Shown: positions 1 to 8,699, numbered from the stretch's first letter. The stretch: DNA of 64,000 nt from Acidipropionibacterium virtanenii (GCF_003325455.1 NZ_CP025198.1:1488001-1552000); one strand, 5' to 3'. A program made the numbers and translations. The notes: a model not told the origin generated them from the letters alone.

Positions 1-1159
1 GGCCGCGGATCGCCAGCGGGAAGATCTCGCCGACCAGCACCCACGTCAGCGGCGCCCAGGTGAAGGAGTAGAAGGCGACGTAGATGCACAGGAAGACCAC
101 GATGAGCATCGGGTTGGCGTGGGGCGCCAGCATGTTGATGACCGAGGGGAGCAGGAAGGACAGGCCCATCACGGTGCCGCCGACGGTCAGCAGGGCGCGG
201 CGGTTGAACTTCTCGGCGATGGCGATGTAGACCAAGGAGCCGATCACCAGAATGACGCCCTGGATGATGGGCCACATGAGAGCCGAACTGGCTGCCGTGC
301 CGCTGGCCTTCTCCACGATCAGCGGGATGTAGTAGAAGATGGCGTTGGCACCCTGGAACTGCTGGAAGGCGGCCACGCCGACCCCGGCGATGAGCAGGTA
401 GCGGTACTTCGAGGAGAACATCGTCGACCAGGCGATCTTGCTGGCCCTGCTCTCCAGTTCCGCGGTCTGCTGGATGTCCGCGAGCTCGGCGTCGACGTCC
501 TCGGGCCTACGGATGTAGCTGAGCACCTTGCGGGCCTGGGGGATGAGTCCTCGGTGGGCCAGGTAGCGGGGCGACTCGGGGAGGTTCAGCACACCGAGGA
601 AGAGGATGAGGGCTGGTACTGCGGCAAGACCCAGCATCAGCCGCCAGGCCCACTGCTCGGGAAGATCCTTGAGCAGGAAGTCGACGATGTAGGAGATGAG
701 CATCCCTGAGACGATCATGGTCTGGTTGATGCCCGAGAGGCTGCCGCGCAGGCGTGCCGGCGCCATCTCCGACATGTAGGCCGGTACCAGGGCCGAGGCG
801 GCGCCCACGGCCAGGCCGAGGATGGTGCGCGAGCAGATCAGGAAGGCGACGCCGTTGTGGGGGGAGACGCCGGACAGCACCGATCCGAGTACGAAGACCA
901 GCGCGCAGATGAGGATCATTCGGCGTCTGCCCAGACGGTCCGACAGCTGGCCGGCCAGCGCCCCGCCGAAGATGGCGCCGAACATGACGGCCGAGGTCAC
1001 CGCTCCGGTCTCGAAGCCGCCGTCCAGTGTCCAGTCGCTCTGGAGGAAGGGGAGGGCTCCGGTCATGACGCCGATGTCGTAGCCGAAGAGGATCCCGCCG
1101 AAGGACCCGAAGAAGTAGATGAATTTGCTGGAGATCCTCTTGTCGGATGGGGAAGTCAT
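1..1159 (-). CDS. Sugar porter family MFS transporter, probable arabinose/pentose proton symporter (3' end beyond window)
   Basis: Translating the minus strand from the ATG at 1159 gives an uninterrupted protein that runs off the left edge, so about 386 residues are visible. It begins MTSPSDKRISSK and carries the sugar-porter signatures: GYDIGVMTGALPF in the first helix, DRLGRRR in loop 2-3, PESPRYL before the central cytoplasmic loop and a QQFQGANAIFYY block in helix 7. A good ribosome-binding site (AGGAG) precedes the ATG. It is divergent from araD-araA, so the likely substrate is L-arabinose, imported with protons; this substrate is inferred from context only, because the family also carries xylose, galactose, glucose and inositol. 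Around ten to twelve membrane segments would be expected in the full protein of about 450-480 residues. Confidence 0.88.
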   Translation of the reverse strand, partial: MTSPSDKRISSKFIYFFGSFGGILFGYDIGVMTGALPFLQSDWTLDGGFETGAVTSAVMFGAIFGGALAGQLSDRLGRRRMILICALVFVLGSVLSGVSPHNGVAFLICSRTILGLAVGAASALVPAYMSEMAPARLRGSLSGINQTMIVSGMLISYIVDFLLKDLPEQWAWRLMLGLAAVPALILFLGVLNLPESPRYLAHRGLIPQARKVLSYIRRPEDVDAELADIQQTAELESRASKIAWSTMFSSKYRYLLIAGVGVAAFQQFQGANAIFYYIPLIVEKASGTAASSALMWPIIQGVILVIGSLVYIAIAEKFNRRALLTVGGTVMGLSFLLPSVINMLAPHANPMLIVVFLCIYVAFYSFTWAPLTWVLVGEIFPLAIRG

Positions 1160-1498
1160 GAACACTCCTGGGGCTGTCGGTTATGCACGTCGTTGTGACC
1201 GAGTGGGCTGATGTGGTCCACCGTCTCGGGTGTGCCGGTCGAGCGCGTCCGCTTCCACATCGTCGTGGCCCTCGACCGGGTCAACCTCGTCCGGGGGTTG
1301 ACAACCTGAATGTTAGCGTTCACACTTGATTTAGGCAACCGCCCCAAAGACGTGAGCGAGGAGTTGAACGAGGATGAGCGATCTGGCAATGCAGGCCATG
1401 GACTCGACACATCCGATGCATGTGAACGTGCCCAGGGTGTCCGTCACCGTAACCTCGGTGGGGAAGCTTGCCGTAACGATTCCCCAGGAAGAGGAAGT
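1160..1498. promoter_or_regulatory. Divergent control region between the sugar transporter and araD
   Basis: No gene is visible in these 339 bases. On the plus strand TTGACA at 1298-1303 is a near-perfect -35; the best -10 at the right distance is weak (CACACT, 1321-1326), and TAGCGT at 1314-1319 is an alternative -10. Both place the araD start some 165 bases downstream, so the mRNA would have a long leader. On the minus strand a TTGACC (1279-1284, complement) followed after 17 bases by GATGTG could serve the transporter. The open frame leading into araD has no stop from 1310, but its sequence is not family-like and is treated as untranslated. Confidence 0.5.
1311..1324. promoter_or_regulatory. 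lac-type operator, predicted binding site of the arabinose LacI-family regulator
   Basis: TGTTAGCGTTCACA matches the symmetric lac operator core TGTGAGCGCTCACA at 12 of 14 positions, including the central CG typical of LacI-family sites. It sits between or on the araDA promoter elements, so occupancy would block RNA polymerase. The regulator encoded at 3855 has a recognition helix (VSHQTVSRV) almost identical to that of LacI (VSYQTVSRV), which supports the pairing. The assignment is inference. Confidence 0.6.
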
Positions 1499-2215
1499 AT
1501 GACCATTCATCTGTCCGAACTCGATGCCGGAACCCGGGCGCTCGTCGCCCTGACCCGCCAGACCGTCAGCGACCTGCACGCCGAACTGCCCCGCAACAAC
1601 CTCGTCGTGTGGACGGCCGGCAATGTCTCGCAGCGGGTCCCCGGCACCGAACTCTTCGTCATCAAGCCGTCGGGAGTCTCGTATGACGAGCTCACCGCCG
1701 ACGCCATGGTCGTGTGCACCCTCGACGGTCGCAAGATCGACGACGGCACCCCGGAGCATCTGCAGCCCTCCTCGGACACCGCGGCGCACGCCTATGTGTA
1801 CCGGCACATGTCCGAGGTCGGTGGGGTCGTGCACACCCACTCGCCCTATGCGACGGCCTGGGCCGCGCGCCGCGAACCCGTGCCGTGCGTGCTCACCATG
1901 ATGGGTGACGAGTTCGGAGGAGAGATCCCGGTGGGGCCCTTCGCCCTGATCGGGGACGACTCGATCGGGCGGGGGATCGTCGAGACCCTCTCCCGCTCGA
2001 ACTCGCGGGCCGTCCTGATGGCCAATCACGGCCCCTTCACCATCGGCAAGGACGGCCGCGACGCCGTCAAGGCCGCGGTGATGTGCGAGGAGGTCGCCAA
2101 GACCGTGCACTTCGCACGCCAGCTCGGTGAGCCGGTTCCGATCCCGGCCGATGACGTCGCGCGACTGTTCGACAGGTACCAGAACGTCTACGGCCAGCAC
2201 GACGACAACGCCTGA
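1499..2215 (+). CDS. araD: L-ribulose-5-phosphate 4-epimerase
   Basis: This 238-residue class II aldolase/adducin-fold enzyme interconverts L-ribulose 5-phosphate and D-xylulose 5-phosphate, the last step of bacterial arabinose catabolism before the pentose phosphate pathway. The zinc site is visible as H112 and H114 in VVHTHSPYA and H177 in ANHGPF. The length fits the family (E. coli AraD is 231). I chose the ATG at 1499 because AGGAAGAGGAAG lies just upstream and the protein then starts like its relatives; the frame stays open for a further 63 codons without family similarity. araA follows after 30 bases, so the two are co-transcribed. Fuculose-phosphate aldolase and related enzymes share the fold, but adjacency to araA favours araD. 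Confidence 0.92.
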   Translation: MTIHLSELDAGTRALVALTRQTVSDLHAELPRNNLVVWTAGNVSQRVPGTELFVIKPSGVSYDELTADAMVVCTLDGRKIDDGTPEHLQPSSDTAAHAYVYRHMSEVGGVVHTHSPYATAWAARREPVPCVLTMMGDEFGGEIPVGPFALIGDDSIGRGIVETLSRSNSRAVLMANHGPFTIGKDGRDAVKAAVMCEEVAKTVHFARQLGEPVPIPADDVARLFDRYQNVYGQHDDNA

Positions 2216-2245
2216 CTTCACAAGACATGACAACAAAGGAGTGAC

Positions 2246-3757
2246 ATGATCAACAATCCGTTCGAGGGCAAGGAGATCTGGTTCTTCACCGGATCGCAGG
2301 ATCTCTACGGCCCCGAGGTGCTGGACCAGGTGGCCGCCCAGTCCCAGGAGATCGCCGCCCAGCTCGACGGCTCGGCATCGGTGCCGGTCAAGATCGTCTG
2401 GAAGCCGGTGCTCAAGGACCGCGAGGCGATCCGCGCCGCGGCCCTGGAGGCCAACGTCGACGACGCGTGTGTCGGCGTCATCGCCTGGATGCACACATTT
2501 TCCCCGGCGAAGATGTGGATCCTCGGCATGGACGCCCTCACCAAGCCGCTGCTGCAGCTGCACACCCAGTATGCCGAGAAGCTGCCCTACGCGACTCTCG
2601 ACATGGACTACATGAACCTCAACCAGTCGGCTCATGGCGACCGCGAGTTCGGCTACCTGCTCACCCGCCTCGGCAAGCGTCGCAGGATCGTGGTGGGGCA
2701 CGCGTCCCATCCCGAGACTGGTGCGCGGATCGGCACCTGGGCGCGTGCGGCGACCGCCTGGAGCGCGCTGCATCACATGAAGCTGGCCCGTTTCGGCGAC
2801 AACATGCGCAACGTGGCCGTCACCGAGGGCGACAAGACCGAGGCTGAGCTGCGGCTCGGGGTCTCGGTCAACACCTGGTCTGTCAATGACCTGGTGGAGG
2901 TGGTGGACGCCGTCGAGGAGTCCGCGATCGACGAACTCGTCGCGACCTATGACGCCGAGTACGAGGTCGCCGAGGAGCTGCGTCCCGGCGGTGCGAAGCG
3001 CGAGTCCCTGCGTTACGGGGCCCGGATCGAGCTCGGCCTGCGCAAGTTCCTGGATGACGGCGGCTTCGAGGCCTTCTCCACGAACTTCGAGGATCTCGGT
3101 GGGCTGCGCCAGCTGCCCGGCCTGGCTGTGCAGCGGCTCATGGCCGACGGCTACGGTTTCGGTGCCGAGGGCGACTGGAAGACCGCCGTCCTGGTGCGGA
3201 TCGCCAAGATCATGGGCCACGGGCTGGACGGCGGCGCCTCCCTGATGGAGGACTACTGCTACGAGTTCACCCCCGGTCGTGAGAAGATCCTGGGCGCCCA
3301 CATGCTGGAGATCTGCCCGTCCCTGACTGCGAAGAAGCCCTCCCTGGAGATCCATCCCCTCGACATCGGGGGTCGTGAGGACCCGGTGCGTCTGGTCTTC
3401 GACGCCGATCCGGCCGACGGTCTGGTGGTGGCCCTGTCCGACATGCGCGAGAGGTTCCGCCTGACCGCCAACATCGTGACGATCGTCGGTCCCGATGAGC
3501 CGCTGCCGAACCTGCCGGTGGCCCGGGCCGTGTGGGAGCCTCAGCCCTCCTTCCAGACCTCCACGGAGTGCTGGCTGACCTCGGGTGGAGCCCATCACAC
3601 CGTGATGACCACCAACACCGACCGTCAGATGTGGGAGGACCTGGCCGACATCGCCGATATCGAGCTGGCCCTCATCGACGAGTCCACCACGGTGCGCGAC
3701 TTCGTCCGCGAGCGCCGGCTGGAGTCGGCGGTGCACCGTCTGGAGGGCGGACGCTGA
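2246..3757 (+). CDS. araA: L-arabinose isomerase
   Basis: The 503-residue protein converts L-arabinose to L-ribulose in the cytosol using a divalent metal. It aligns along its whole length with the E. coli enzyme (500 residues). The expected metal and catalytic residues are present: E308 in AEGDWKT, E335 in [10 protein letters not shown]352 in [10 protein letters not shown] and the pair H450/H451 in GGAHHTV. The ATG at 2246 follows an AAAGGAG ribosome-binding site at 7 bases' distance. Together with araD it forms the arabinose operon; the kinase that must act between them (AraB) is not encoded in this window and may lie beyond the left edge or elsewhere. Confidence 0.97.
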   Translation: MINNPFEGKEIWFFTGSQDLYGPEVLDQVAAQSQEIAAQLDGSASVPVKIVWKPVLKDREAIRAAALEANVDDACVGVIAWMHTFSPAKMWILGMDALTKPLLQLHTQYAEKLPYATLDMDYMNLNQSAHGDREFGYLLTRLGKRRRIVVGHASHPETGARIGTWARAATAWSALHHMKLARFGDNMRNVAVTEGDKTEAELRLGVSVNTWSVNDLVEVVDAVEESAIDELVATYDAEYEVAEELRPGGAKRESLRYGARIELGLRKFLDDGGFEAFSTNFEDLGGLRQLPGLAVQRLMADGYGFGAEGDWKTAVLVRIAKIMGHGLDGGASLMEDYCYEFTPGREKILGAHMLEICPSLTAKKPSLEIHPLDIGGREDPVRLVFDADPADGLVVALSDMRERFRLTANIVTIVGPDEPLPNLPVARAVWEPQPSFQTSTECWLTSGGAHHTVMTTNTDRQMWEDLADIADIELALIDESTTVRDFVRERRLESAVHRLEGGR

Positions 3758-3762
3758 GCCAT

Positions 3763-3781
3763 GCACTACGTCGCGTAGTGC
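3763..3781. repeat. Inverted repeat, 8-base arms, before the LacI-family gene
   Basis: GCACTACG at 3763-3770 and CGTAGTGC at 3774-3781 are perfect inverse complements around TCG. The repeat lies between the araA stop and a candidate -10 (TAGGAT, 3787-3792), where it would cover the -35 region of a regulator promoter. It could be an operator or a small RNA stem; it does not resemble the lac-type site upstream of araD. Confidence 0.5.
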
Positions 3782-3792
3782 GCCGCTAGGAT

Positions 3793-3834
3793 ATGCGTGC
3801 CGACGGGCTGGGGCCCGCCGGCACGCATCGTCTT
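3793..3834 (+). terminator. Strong hairpin downstream of araA, terminator-like
   Basis: ATGCGTGCCG at 3793-3802 pairs exactly with CGGCACGCAT at 3819-3828, with an inner CGGGC/GCCCG extension around a TGGG loop, followed by CGTCTTT. It reads as the end of the araDA transcript. It also falls within the likely 5' leader of the regulator gene if TAGGAT at 3787 is its -10, so it may act on that transcript as well. Confidence 0.6.
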
Positions 3835-3854
3835 TCCCCACTCCCAGGAGCCTG

Positions 3855-4868
3855 ATGTCAGAGTCGAGTCGTCCCCCCGGCATGATGGACGTCGCCCGGC
3901 TCGCGGGCGTCTCGCACCAGACCGTCTCGCGGGTCCTCAACGATGCCGAGTCGGTGCGCCCGGCCACCCGGGAGAAGGTGCGCCGGGCGATCACCGAACT
4001 GGGCTATCGGCGCAATCTGTCCGCACGGGCACTGGTGACCAACCGGACCAGGGTGATCGGCGTGGTGGTGGCCCAGGGCGGCTACTACGGGCCGGGCAGC
4101 ACGTCCTCGGCGATCCAGACCGCCGCAAGGGGCAGGGGCTATGCCACCATCGTGGCGTCCCTGCGCGACGGCAGCCCCGGTGAACTGGCCGCCGTGGTGG
4201 ACATGCTGATAGATCACGGCGTCGAGGGGATCACGGCCATCGCTCCCCAGCTGGGGTTCGTGGAGGGGTTGCGTTCGCTGGCGCGCACGGTGCCCATCGT
4301 GGTGATCGCCGACGGCTTCGAGGTGAGTCGCGGAATGTATGCCGTCTCGGTGGACCAGCGCCACGGCGCCAGACTCGCCACTCAGCATCTCATCGGGCTG
4401 GGGCATCGCAGGATAGTCCATATCAGCGGTTCCTCCGACTGGTTCGACGCCCGGGAGAGGGTCGCCGGTTGGCGGGCGGCCCTTGAAGACACCGGTCTGG
4501 AGGTTCCCGAGGTCCTGCTGGGGGACTGGAGCGCCGAGTCGGGTTATGCGATGGGGGGACGGCTGGTGGACCAGGGCCTTCCCGACGCCGTGTTCTGCTC
4601 CAACGACCTGATGGCCCTGGGGCTGCTCTCGAGTCTCGCTGACCTCGGTATACGGGTGCCCGAGGACATCTCCCTGGTGGGATTCGACGATATCGACGGG
4701 TCCGCCTACTTCCAGCCACCGCTGACCACGGTGCGCCAGCCCTTCGAGGAACTTGGCAAGAGCTGCGTCGGAGTGCTCCTGCGGGCGATCGAGGGGCAGG
4801 AAGCCGCCTCGCAGCGGATCCGCCCGTCTCTGCTGGTGCGTCGCTCCAGCAGGCGCCGGCAGGACTGA
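3855..4868 (+). CDS. LacI-family transcriptional regulator, predicted arabinose repressor
   Basis: This 337-residue protein has an N-terminal LacI helix-turn-helix (about residues 9-32: MDVARLAGVSHQTVSRVLN), the hinge helix NLSARALVTNRT, and a periplasmic-binding-protein-like sensor domain ending with GFDDIDGSAYFQPPLTTVRQP, a LacI-family hallmark. The recognition-helix residues H-Q...R differ from E. coli LacI only in H for Y. It is downstream of araDA and therefore probably represses the araDA and transporter promoters, with L-arabinose or a derivative as inducer; inducer identity is inference. The ATG at 3855 follows CAGGAGCCTG. It plays the part of AraR but belongs to the LacI rather than GntR-fusion type. 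Confidence 0.87.
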   Translation: MSESSRPPGMMDVARLAGVSHQTVSRVLNDAESVRPATREKVRRAITELGYRRNLSARALVTNRTRVIGVVVAQGGYYGPGSTSSAIQTAARGRGYATIVASLRDGSPGELAAVVDMLIDHGVEGITAIAPQLGFVEGLRSLARTVPIVVIADGFEVSRGMYAVSVDQRHGARLATQHLIGLGHRRIVHISGSSDWFDARERVAGWRAALEDTGLEVPEVLLGDWSAESGYAMGGRLVDQGLPDAVFCSNDLMALGLLSSLADLGIRVPEDISLVGFDDIDGSAYFQPPLTTVRQPFEELGKSCVGVLLRAIEGQEAASQRIRPSLLVRRSSRRRQD

Positions 4869-4889
4869 TACGGCCCGTCGGGTGGGCCG

Positions 4890-4919
4890 TTGACATTCCC
4901 GAACGGACGTGTGTATCTT
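4890..4919 (+). promoter_or_regulatory. Promoter of the inositol-type operon
   Basis: TTGACA at 4890-4895 matches the -35 consensus exactly; TATCTT at 4914-4919 (spacing 18), or GTATCT with spacing 17, serves as -10. This is the strongest sigma-70-like promoter among the protein genes of the window and it is followed at once by the palindrome at 4932. Confidence 0.65.
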
Positions 4920-4931
4920 TGTCTCATCCAG

Positions 4932-4951
4932 TTACTTGTACGTAAAAGTAA
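4932..4951. promoter_or_regulatory. 20-base palindromic operator before the inositol-type operon
   Basis: TTACTTGTAC / GTAAAAGTAA is a palindrome in which nine of ten base pairs match, centred on CG as in LacI-family sites. It lies directly after the -10 box, a position suited to repression. The regulator gene at 8749 at the end of the same cluster is the natural candidate to bind it. Confidence 0.6.
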
Positions 4952-5036
4952 AGACATTGATAGTCGACTGGACAGAAGGTCCCAGGGGTACGGCATCGCC
5001 GCCCACCTCCTGGGGCACGACACGAAGGGGTGAACG

Positions 5037-6050
5037 ATGACGAGAGTTGCTGTGGTGGGTGCGGGACGGATCGGGCGGCATCATGCCCGTCTGCTGGCGG
5101 CCGGGGAGGTGGCCGGGGCCGAGCTGGTGGCTCTGGCGGATCCGTTCGCCCCGGATCTCGACGAGTTGGCCGCCGGGTTGGGGGTGTCCCGGACGGTCCG
5201 TGATCCTCTGGAGCTGGCCGGCGATGATGGGGTGGATGCGGTGGTGATCACGGCGCCGGCGAAGCTCCACCCCGAGTTGATCGAGGCCTTCGCCGGGGCG
5301 GGTCAGCATATTTTCACTGAGAAGCCGTTGGGGGTTGATGTGGCCTCGGCCGCCCGGGCGGCCGCTGATGCCGAGAAGGCCGGCATCATGTTCCAGGTGG
5401 GGTTCAACCGTCGGTTCGCCGAGTCGTGGGTGAATGCGAAGAAGGCGGTGGAGGCCGGTGTGGTGGGGTCGGTGCAGCGGGTGCATTCGCTGACCCGGGA
5501 TCCGGGTCCGTTCGGCGCCGATCCGGCGAGGATCGCTGCGGGGACGGTGTTCAACGAGACGCTGATCCATGATTTCGACACGATCTGCTGGCTCAACGCC
5601 GGCTCGGAGCCGGTCGAGGTGTATGCGGTGGCTGATGCGCTGGTGCGTCCGGACTTCAGGGATCGGGGGTTCCAGGATTCGGCGGTGGTGGTGATCCGCT
5701 TCGACAATGGGGCGATCGCCACTGCGGAGGCGTCGTTCTGTGCGATGTACGGCTATGACCTGCGTGGTGAGGTGTTCGGGTCGGCCGGGATGGTGCAGAT
5801 GGGCGATCCGACGAACACGGCGGCGCGGGTCTTCGACGCCACCGGCATGCATGCCGAGACGGCCGGTACTGATGAGTCGCGGTACCACGGCGCGTATCGG
5901 GGGGAGTTCCAGGCCTTCGCCGATCGGATCGGCGGGGCGGATGTGGCGGTGCCCGGTGCGGTCGACGGGTTGCGGGCGCAGTGGATCGCGGCGGCGTCGA
6001 TCCGCTCGGCGGCAGAACACAGGCCGGTGGGTATCGACGAGGTCAAGTGA
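5037..6050 (+). CDS. Inositol 2-dehydrogenase-like oxidoreductase (Gfo/Idh/MocA family)
   Basis: The 337-residue protein has the N-terminal NAD(P)-binding Rossmann motif GAGRIGRHHA (residues 8-17), the family catalytic lysine in FTEKPLGVD, GFNRRF after it, and the active-site histidine region NETLIHDFD. The family oxidises a secondary hydroxyl of myo-inositol or related cyclitols and sugars to a ketone with NAD+. Co-location with a TIM-barrel isomerase and an inositol-type transporter supports an IolG-like role, but substrate specificity cannot be read from sequence. It is the first gene of the operon; the ATG at 5037 follows GAAGGGG. Genes iolA, C, D and E of the complete myo-inositol pathway are not present here. 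Confidence 0.85.
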   Translation: MTRVAVVGAGRIGRHHARLLAAGEVAGAELVALADPFAPDLDELAAGLGVSRTVRDPLELAGDDGVDAVVITAPAKLHPELIEAFAGAGQHIFTEKPLGVDVASAARAAADAEKAGIMFQVGFNRRFAESWVNAKKAVEAGVVGSVQRVHSLTRDPGPFGADPARIAAGTVFNETLIHDFDTICWLNAGSEPVEVYAVADALVRPDFRDRGFQDSAVVVIRFDNGAIATAEASFCAMYGYDLRGEVFGSAGMVQMGDPTNTAARVFDATGMHAETAGTDESRYHGAYRGEFQAFADRIGGADVAVPGAVDGLRAQWIAAASIRSAAEHRPVGIDEVK

Positions 6051-6084
6051 GACACGAGCAGGAACAGACAGAGGAGAGAGTGCG

Positions 6085-6885
6085 ATGGAGCATGTGACCA
6101 ACAGTCCGTTCACGCTGGCGGCGTGCGCGGAGATGATCTTCACTGATCGGCCGTTCATCGAGCGGGTGGAGCGGATCGCTGAGCGGGGTCTGCAGGTGGA
6201 GATGTGGGACTGGACGACCAAGGATCTGGAGGCGCTGGCGGCGGTCGGCGCCGATATCGGGTCGATGACCGGCTACATCTCGGGGACGCTGACCGATGAC
6301 CAGGGCATCGAGGCGTTCCTGTCCTCGGCGCGCAGGTCGGTGGAGGCCGCGAAGGTCATCGGGTGCCCGCGGCTGAACTTCCACGGCACGGGTCTGGGGG
6401 AGGGCGGTATCCCGGTGGCGAAGGTGGAGACCGTGACCGGGGCCATGTGGGCCAGGGCCGCGTTGACCATCGAGAAGCTCGCGGCGATCGGCCAGGAGGC
6501 CGATGTGGTCTTCTCCCTGGAGAATCTGAATCTGCCGACCGATCATCCCGGGGATCCGTTCTCCCATCCGGGTGATACCCGGGCTCTGGTGGCGGCGGTG
6601 GACTCGCCCCATGTGCGGATGAATCTGGATCTGTACCACGCCCAGCTGGGCGACGGGCGGTTGATCGACACCTGTCGTGAGTCCCTGCCGTGGATCGGGG
6701 AGATCCAGATCGCCGATGCTCCGGGACGTTGCCAGCCCGGTACCGGGGAGATCTGCTACCGCAATGTGGCCAGGGCGCTGGACCAGATGGGCTACGACGG
6801 GGTGGTGGCCATGGAGGCCTTCGCCTCCGCCGATTCCGATGACGCCCTCGACGACTTCATCACCACCTTCTCAGACCTCGACTGA
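6085..6885 (+). CDS. Hydroxypyruvate isomerase-family TIM-barrel protein
   Basis: The 266-residue protein belongs to the xylose-isomerase-like TIM barrels. Its C-terminal half matches E. coli Hyi closely in pattern: the metal-binding MNLDLYHAQ segment, GEIQIADAPGR and QPGTGEICY, followed by a conserved glutamate in VVAMEAF. Hyi interconverts hydroxypyruvate and tartronate semialdehyde; relatives act as inosose isomerases or epimerases. Sitting between the dehydrogenase and the transporter, it may process an inosose or keto-sugar instead. The start at 6085 follows GAGGAGAGAG and lies 34 bases after the previous stop; the frame upstream is open but belongs to the antisense-free overlap with the dehydrogenase gene. 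Confidence 0.8.
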   Translation: MEHVTNSPFTLAACAEMIFTDRPFIERVERIAERGLQVEMWDWTTKDLEALAAVGADIGSMTGYISGTLTDDQGIEAFLSSARRSVEAAKVIGCPRLNFHGTGLGEGGIPVAKVETVTGAMWARAALTIEKLAAIGQEADVVFSLENLNLPTDHPGDPFSHPGDTRALVAAVDSPHVRMNLDLYHAQLGDGRLIDTCRESLPWIGEIQIADAPGRCQPGTGEICYRNVARALDQMGYDGVVAMEAFASADSDDALDDFITTFSDLD

Positions 6886-6977
6886 GAACGGTTACCACCG
6901 GTGGCGCGCCCTGCCAGGCGTGCCACCGGCCGAGATCCGGAGGAGTCCGGATCCTCATGCTCCCGCTAGGAGTCACA

Positions 6978-8624
6978 ATGACGAACCTAACAAACACGAA
7001 CCAACGCATCGGCCTGGACGAGATCGACGGCGTCGTCGAGAAGACCAAGGCCTCCGGAACTAAGCGCAAAATCGGATTCGTCGCCTTCGTGGCGACCCTC
7101 GGATCCTTCCTCTTCGGCTACGACACCGGCGTTATCTCCGGCGCACTGCCCTACATGTACATGCCTCACGCCGCCGGCGGCCTCAACCTCACGGCCGCCG
7201 AGGAGGGATGGGTCGGCGGTACCCTGCTGCTCGGAGCCGCACTCGGGGCTCTCATCGGCGGCCGGCTCTCGGATCGCTACGGCCGGCGTCACAACATCCT
7301 GATGCTGGCCGCGATCTTCTTCATCGGTGCTGTGGGCACCGCGGCATCCCCCAGCGTCTGGGTCATGTACCCGTTCCGGGCCATCCTCGGATTCGCGGTG
7401 GGCGGCGCATCGGCCACCGTCCCGGTCTACCTCTCCGAGACCGCGCCCAAGCGCATCCGCGGCACCATCGTCGCGGTTGACCAGGTGATGATCCTCACCG
7501 GCCAGCTGCTCGCCTACACCTTCAATGCCGTGATCAACACCTCGCTCAAGGGCCCGCGCCTGACCATCGAGTCCGATCCGGGTGGCCTGCTGCGTCCCGG
7601 GAACCAGAGCTTCGACAACGTCAACGCCCTGGCTGCGAACCACGGCGGCACCCTGGCCGTCCACGACTGGTACCAGTACATCGCGAACCTGGTGGTCTCC
7701 GGCGGTAACGGCTCCGGCTGGCGCCTGATGCTCATCATCGCCTCAATCCCGGCCATCGCCCTGTGGATGGGCATGCGGCTGATGCCGGAGTCCCCCCGCT
7801 GGTACGCCAACAACAAGCGCTACTACGAGGCCGTCGGCGCCCTCAAGCGGGTCCGGGATCCGCAGAAGGACGGCGACATCGGCGACGAGCTGCGCGACAT
7901 GGTGATCGCCCATCAAACCGAGGTCAACGTCAGAAAAGGCACCTTCAAGGACATCTTCACCACACCGTGGCTGCGCAAGTTGTTCCTCGTCGGCTGCTTC
8001 CTGGCGATCACCAACCAGACCACCGGCGTCAACACGGTGATGTACTACGCCCCGAAGGTCCTCCAGTACGCGGGGCTGGGCACCTCGGCCTCCATCACCG
8101 CTCAGGTGGCGATCGGTGTCACCGGGGTCCTCGGAGGGCTCATCGGTCTCTCGCTGATGTCGCGCCTGTCACGGCGTCCCATCCTCATCACCTGCCTGTT
8201 CGCCGCCTTCGTCTCGCTGGGAGTGATCGCCACTCTGTTCCACTTCACCATCCAGCCGGCCCTCGACAGCCACGGCACCCCACCGGGCTGGGCGCCGTTC
8301 GTCATCCTCGCGATGATGGGCGTGTTCATGCTCATCGTCAACGGCGGCAATGGGCCGGTGGTCTGGACGATGCTCGGTGAGATGTTCCCGGCCAGTGTCC
8401 GCGGCATCGCCAACGGGACGGCGGTCTTCGTGCTGTGGGTGACGAACGCCATCATCACCTTCACCTTCCCCTCGATGATGGAGAGCCTCGGCGGTGCGCG
8501 GACATACGGCATCTACGCCCTCATCAATCTGGTCTTCGCGTGCATCCTCATCAAGATCATGCCGGAGACCTCCGGGCGTTCCCTGGAACAGATCGAGGTC
8601 GACATGAAGGCGCGCTTCTCCTGA
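6978..8624 (+). CDS. Sugar porter family MFS transporter, myo-inositol type
   Basis: This 548-residue permease has the same signatures as the transporter at the left edge (GYDTGVISGALPY, DRYGRRH, PESPRWY, TNQTTGVNTVMYY, PETSGRSLEQIE) and twelve predicted membrane segments. It has a long extra segment of about 60 residues between the fifth and sixth helices (around residues 195-255), as in actinobacterial IolT-type inositol transporters. I start it at 6978, which follows TAGGAG by 4 bases; an ATG 21 bases upstream has no ribosome-binding site. As third gene of the cluster it probably imports the compound that the two enzymes degrade. Inositol is the best guess. Confidence 0.85.
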   Translation: MTNLTNTNQRIGLDEIDGVVEKTKASGTKRKIGFVAFVATLGSFLFGYDTGVISGALPYMYMPHAAGGLNLTAAEEGWVGGTLLLGAALGALIGGRLSDRYGRRHNILMLAAIFFIGAVGTAASPSVWVMYPFRAILGFAVGGASATVPVYLSETAPKRIRGTIVAVDQVMILTGQLLAYTFNAVINTSLKGPRLTIESDPGGLLRPGNQSFDNVNALAANHGGTLAVHDWYQYIANLVVSGGNGSGWRLMLIIASIPAIALWMGMRLMPESPRWYANNKRYYEAVGALKRVRDPQKDGDIGDELRDMVIAHQTEVNVRKGTFKDIFTTPWLRKLFLVGCFLAITNQTTGVNTVMYYAPKVLQYAGLGTSASITAQVAIGVTGVLGGLIGLSLMSRLSRRPILITCLFAAFVSLGVIATLFHFTIQPALDSHGTPPGWAPFVILAMMGVFMLIVNGGNGPVVWTMLGEMFPASVRGIANGTAVFVLWVTNAIITFTFPSMMESLGGARTYGIYALINLVFACILIKIMPETSGRSLEQIEVDMKARFS

Positions 8625-8665
8625 CATACCGGCGGTCCGCGAGCCTCCCCTGTGGCTCACGGAGC

Positions 8666-8699
8666 GAGTGCCACCGCACCTGATGGTGCGGTGGCACTC
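8666..8699 (+). terminator. Perfect 15-bp hairpin ending the inositol-type operon
   Basis: Bases 8666-8680 are the exact inverse complement of 8685-8699 around a TGAT loop. There is no U-run after it. The position, 42 bases after the transporter stop and before the regulator gene, suggests termination or mRNA 3'-end stabilisation. Confidence 0.65.

Noticed and set aside
1331-3994. Open frame of 887 codons on the minus strand
   Set aside because: It is antisense to araD, araA and part of the regulator, has no recognised motif and arises from the high-GC third-position pattern.
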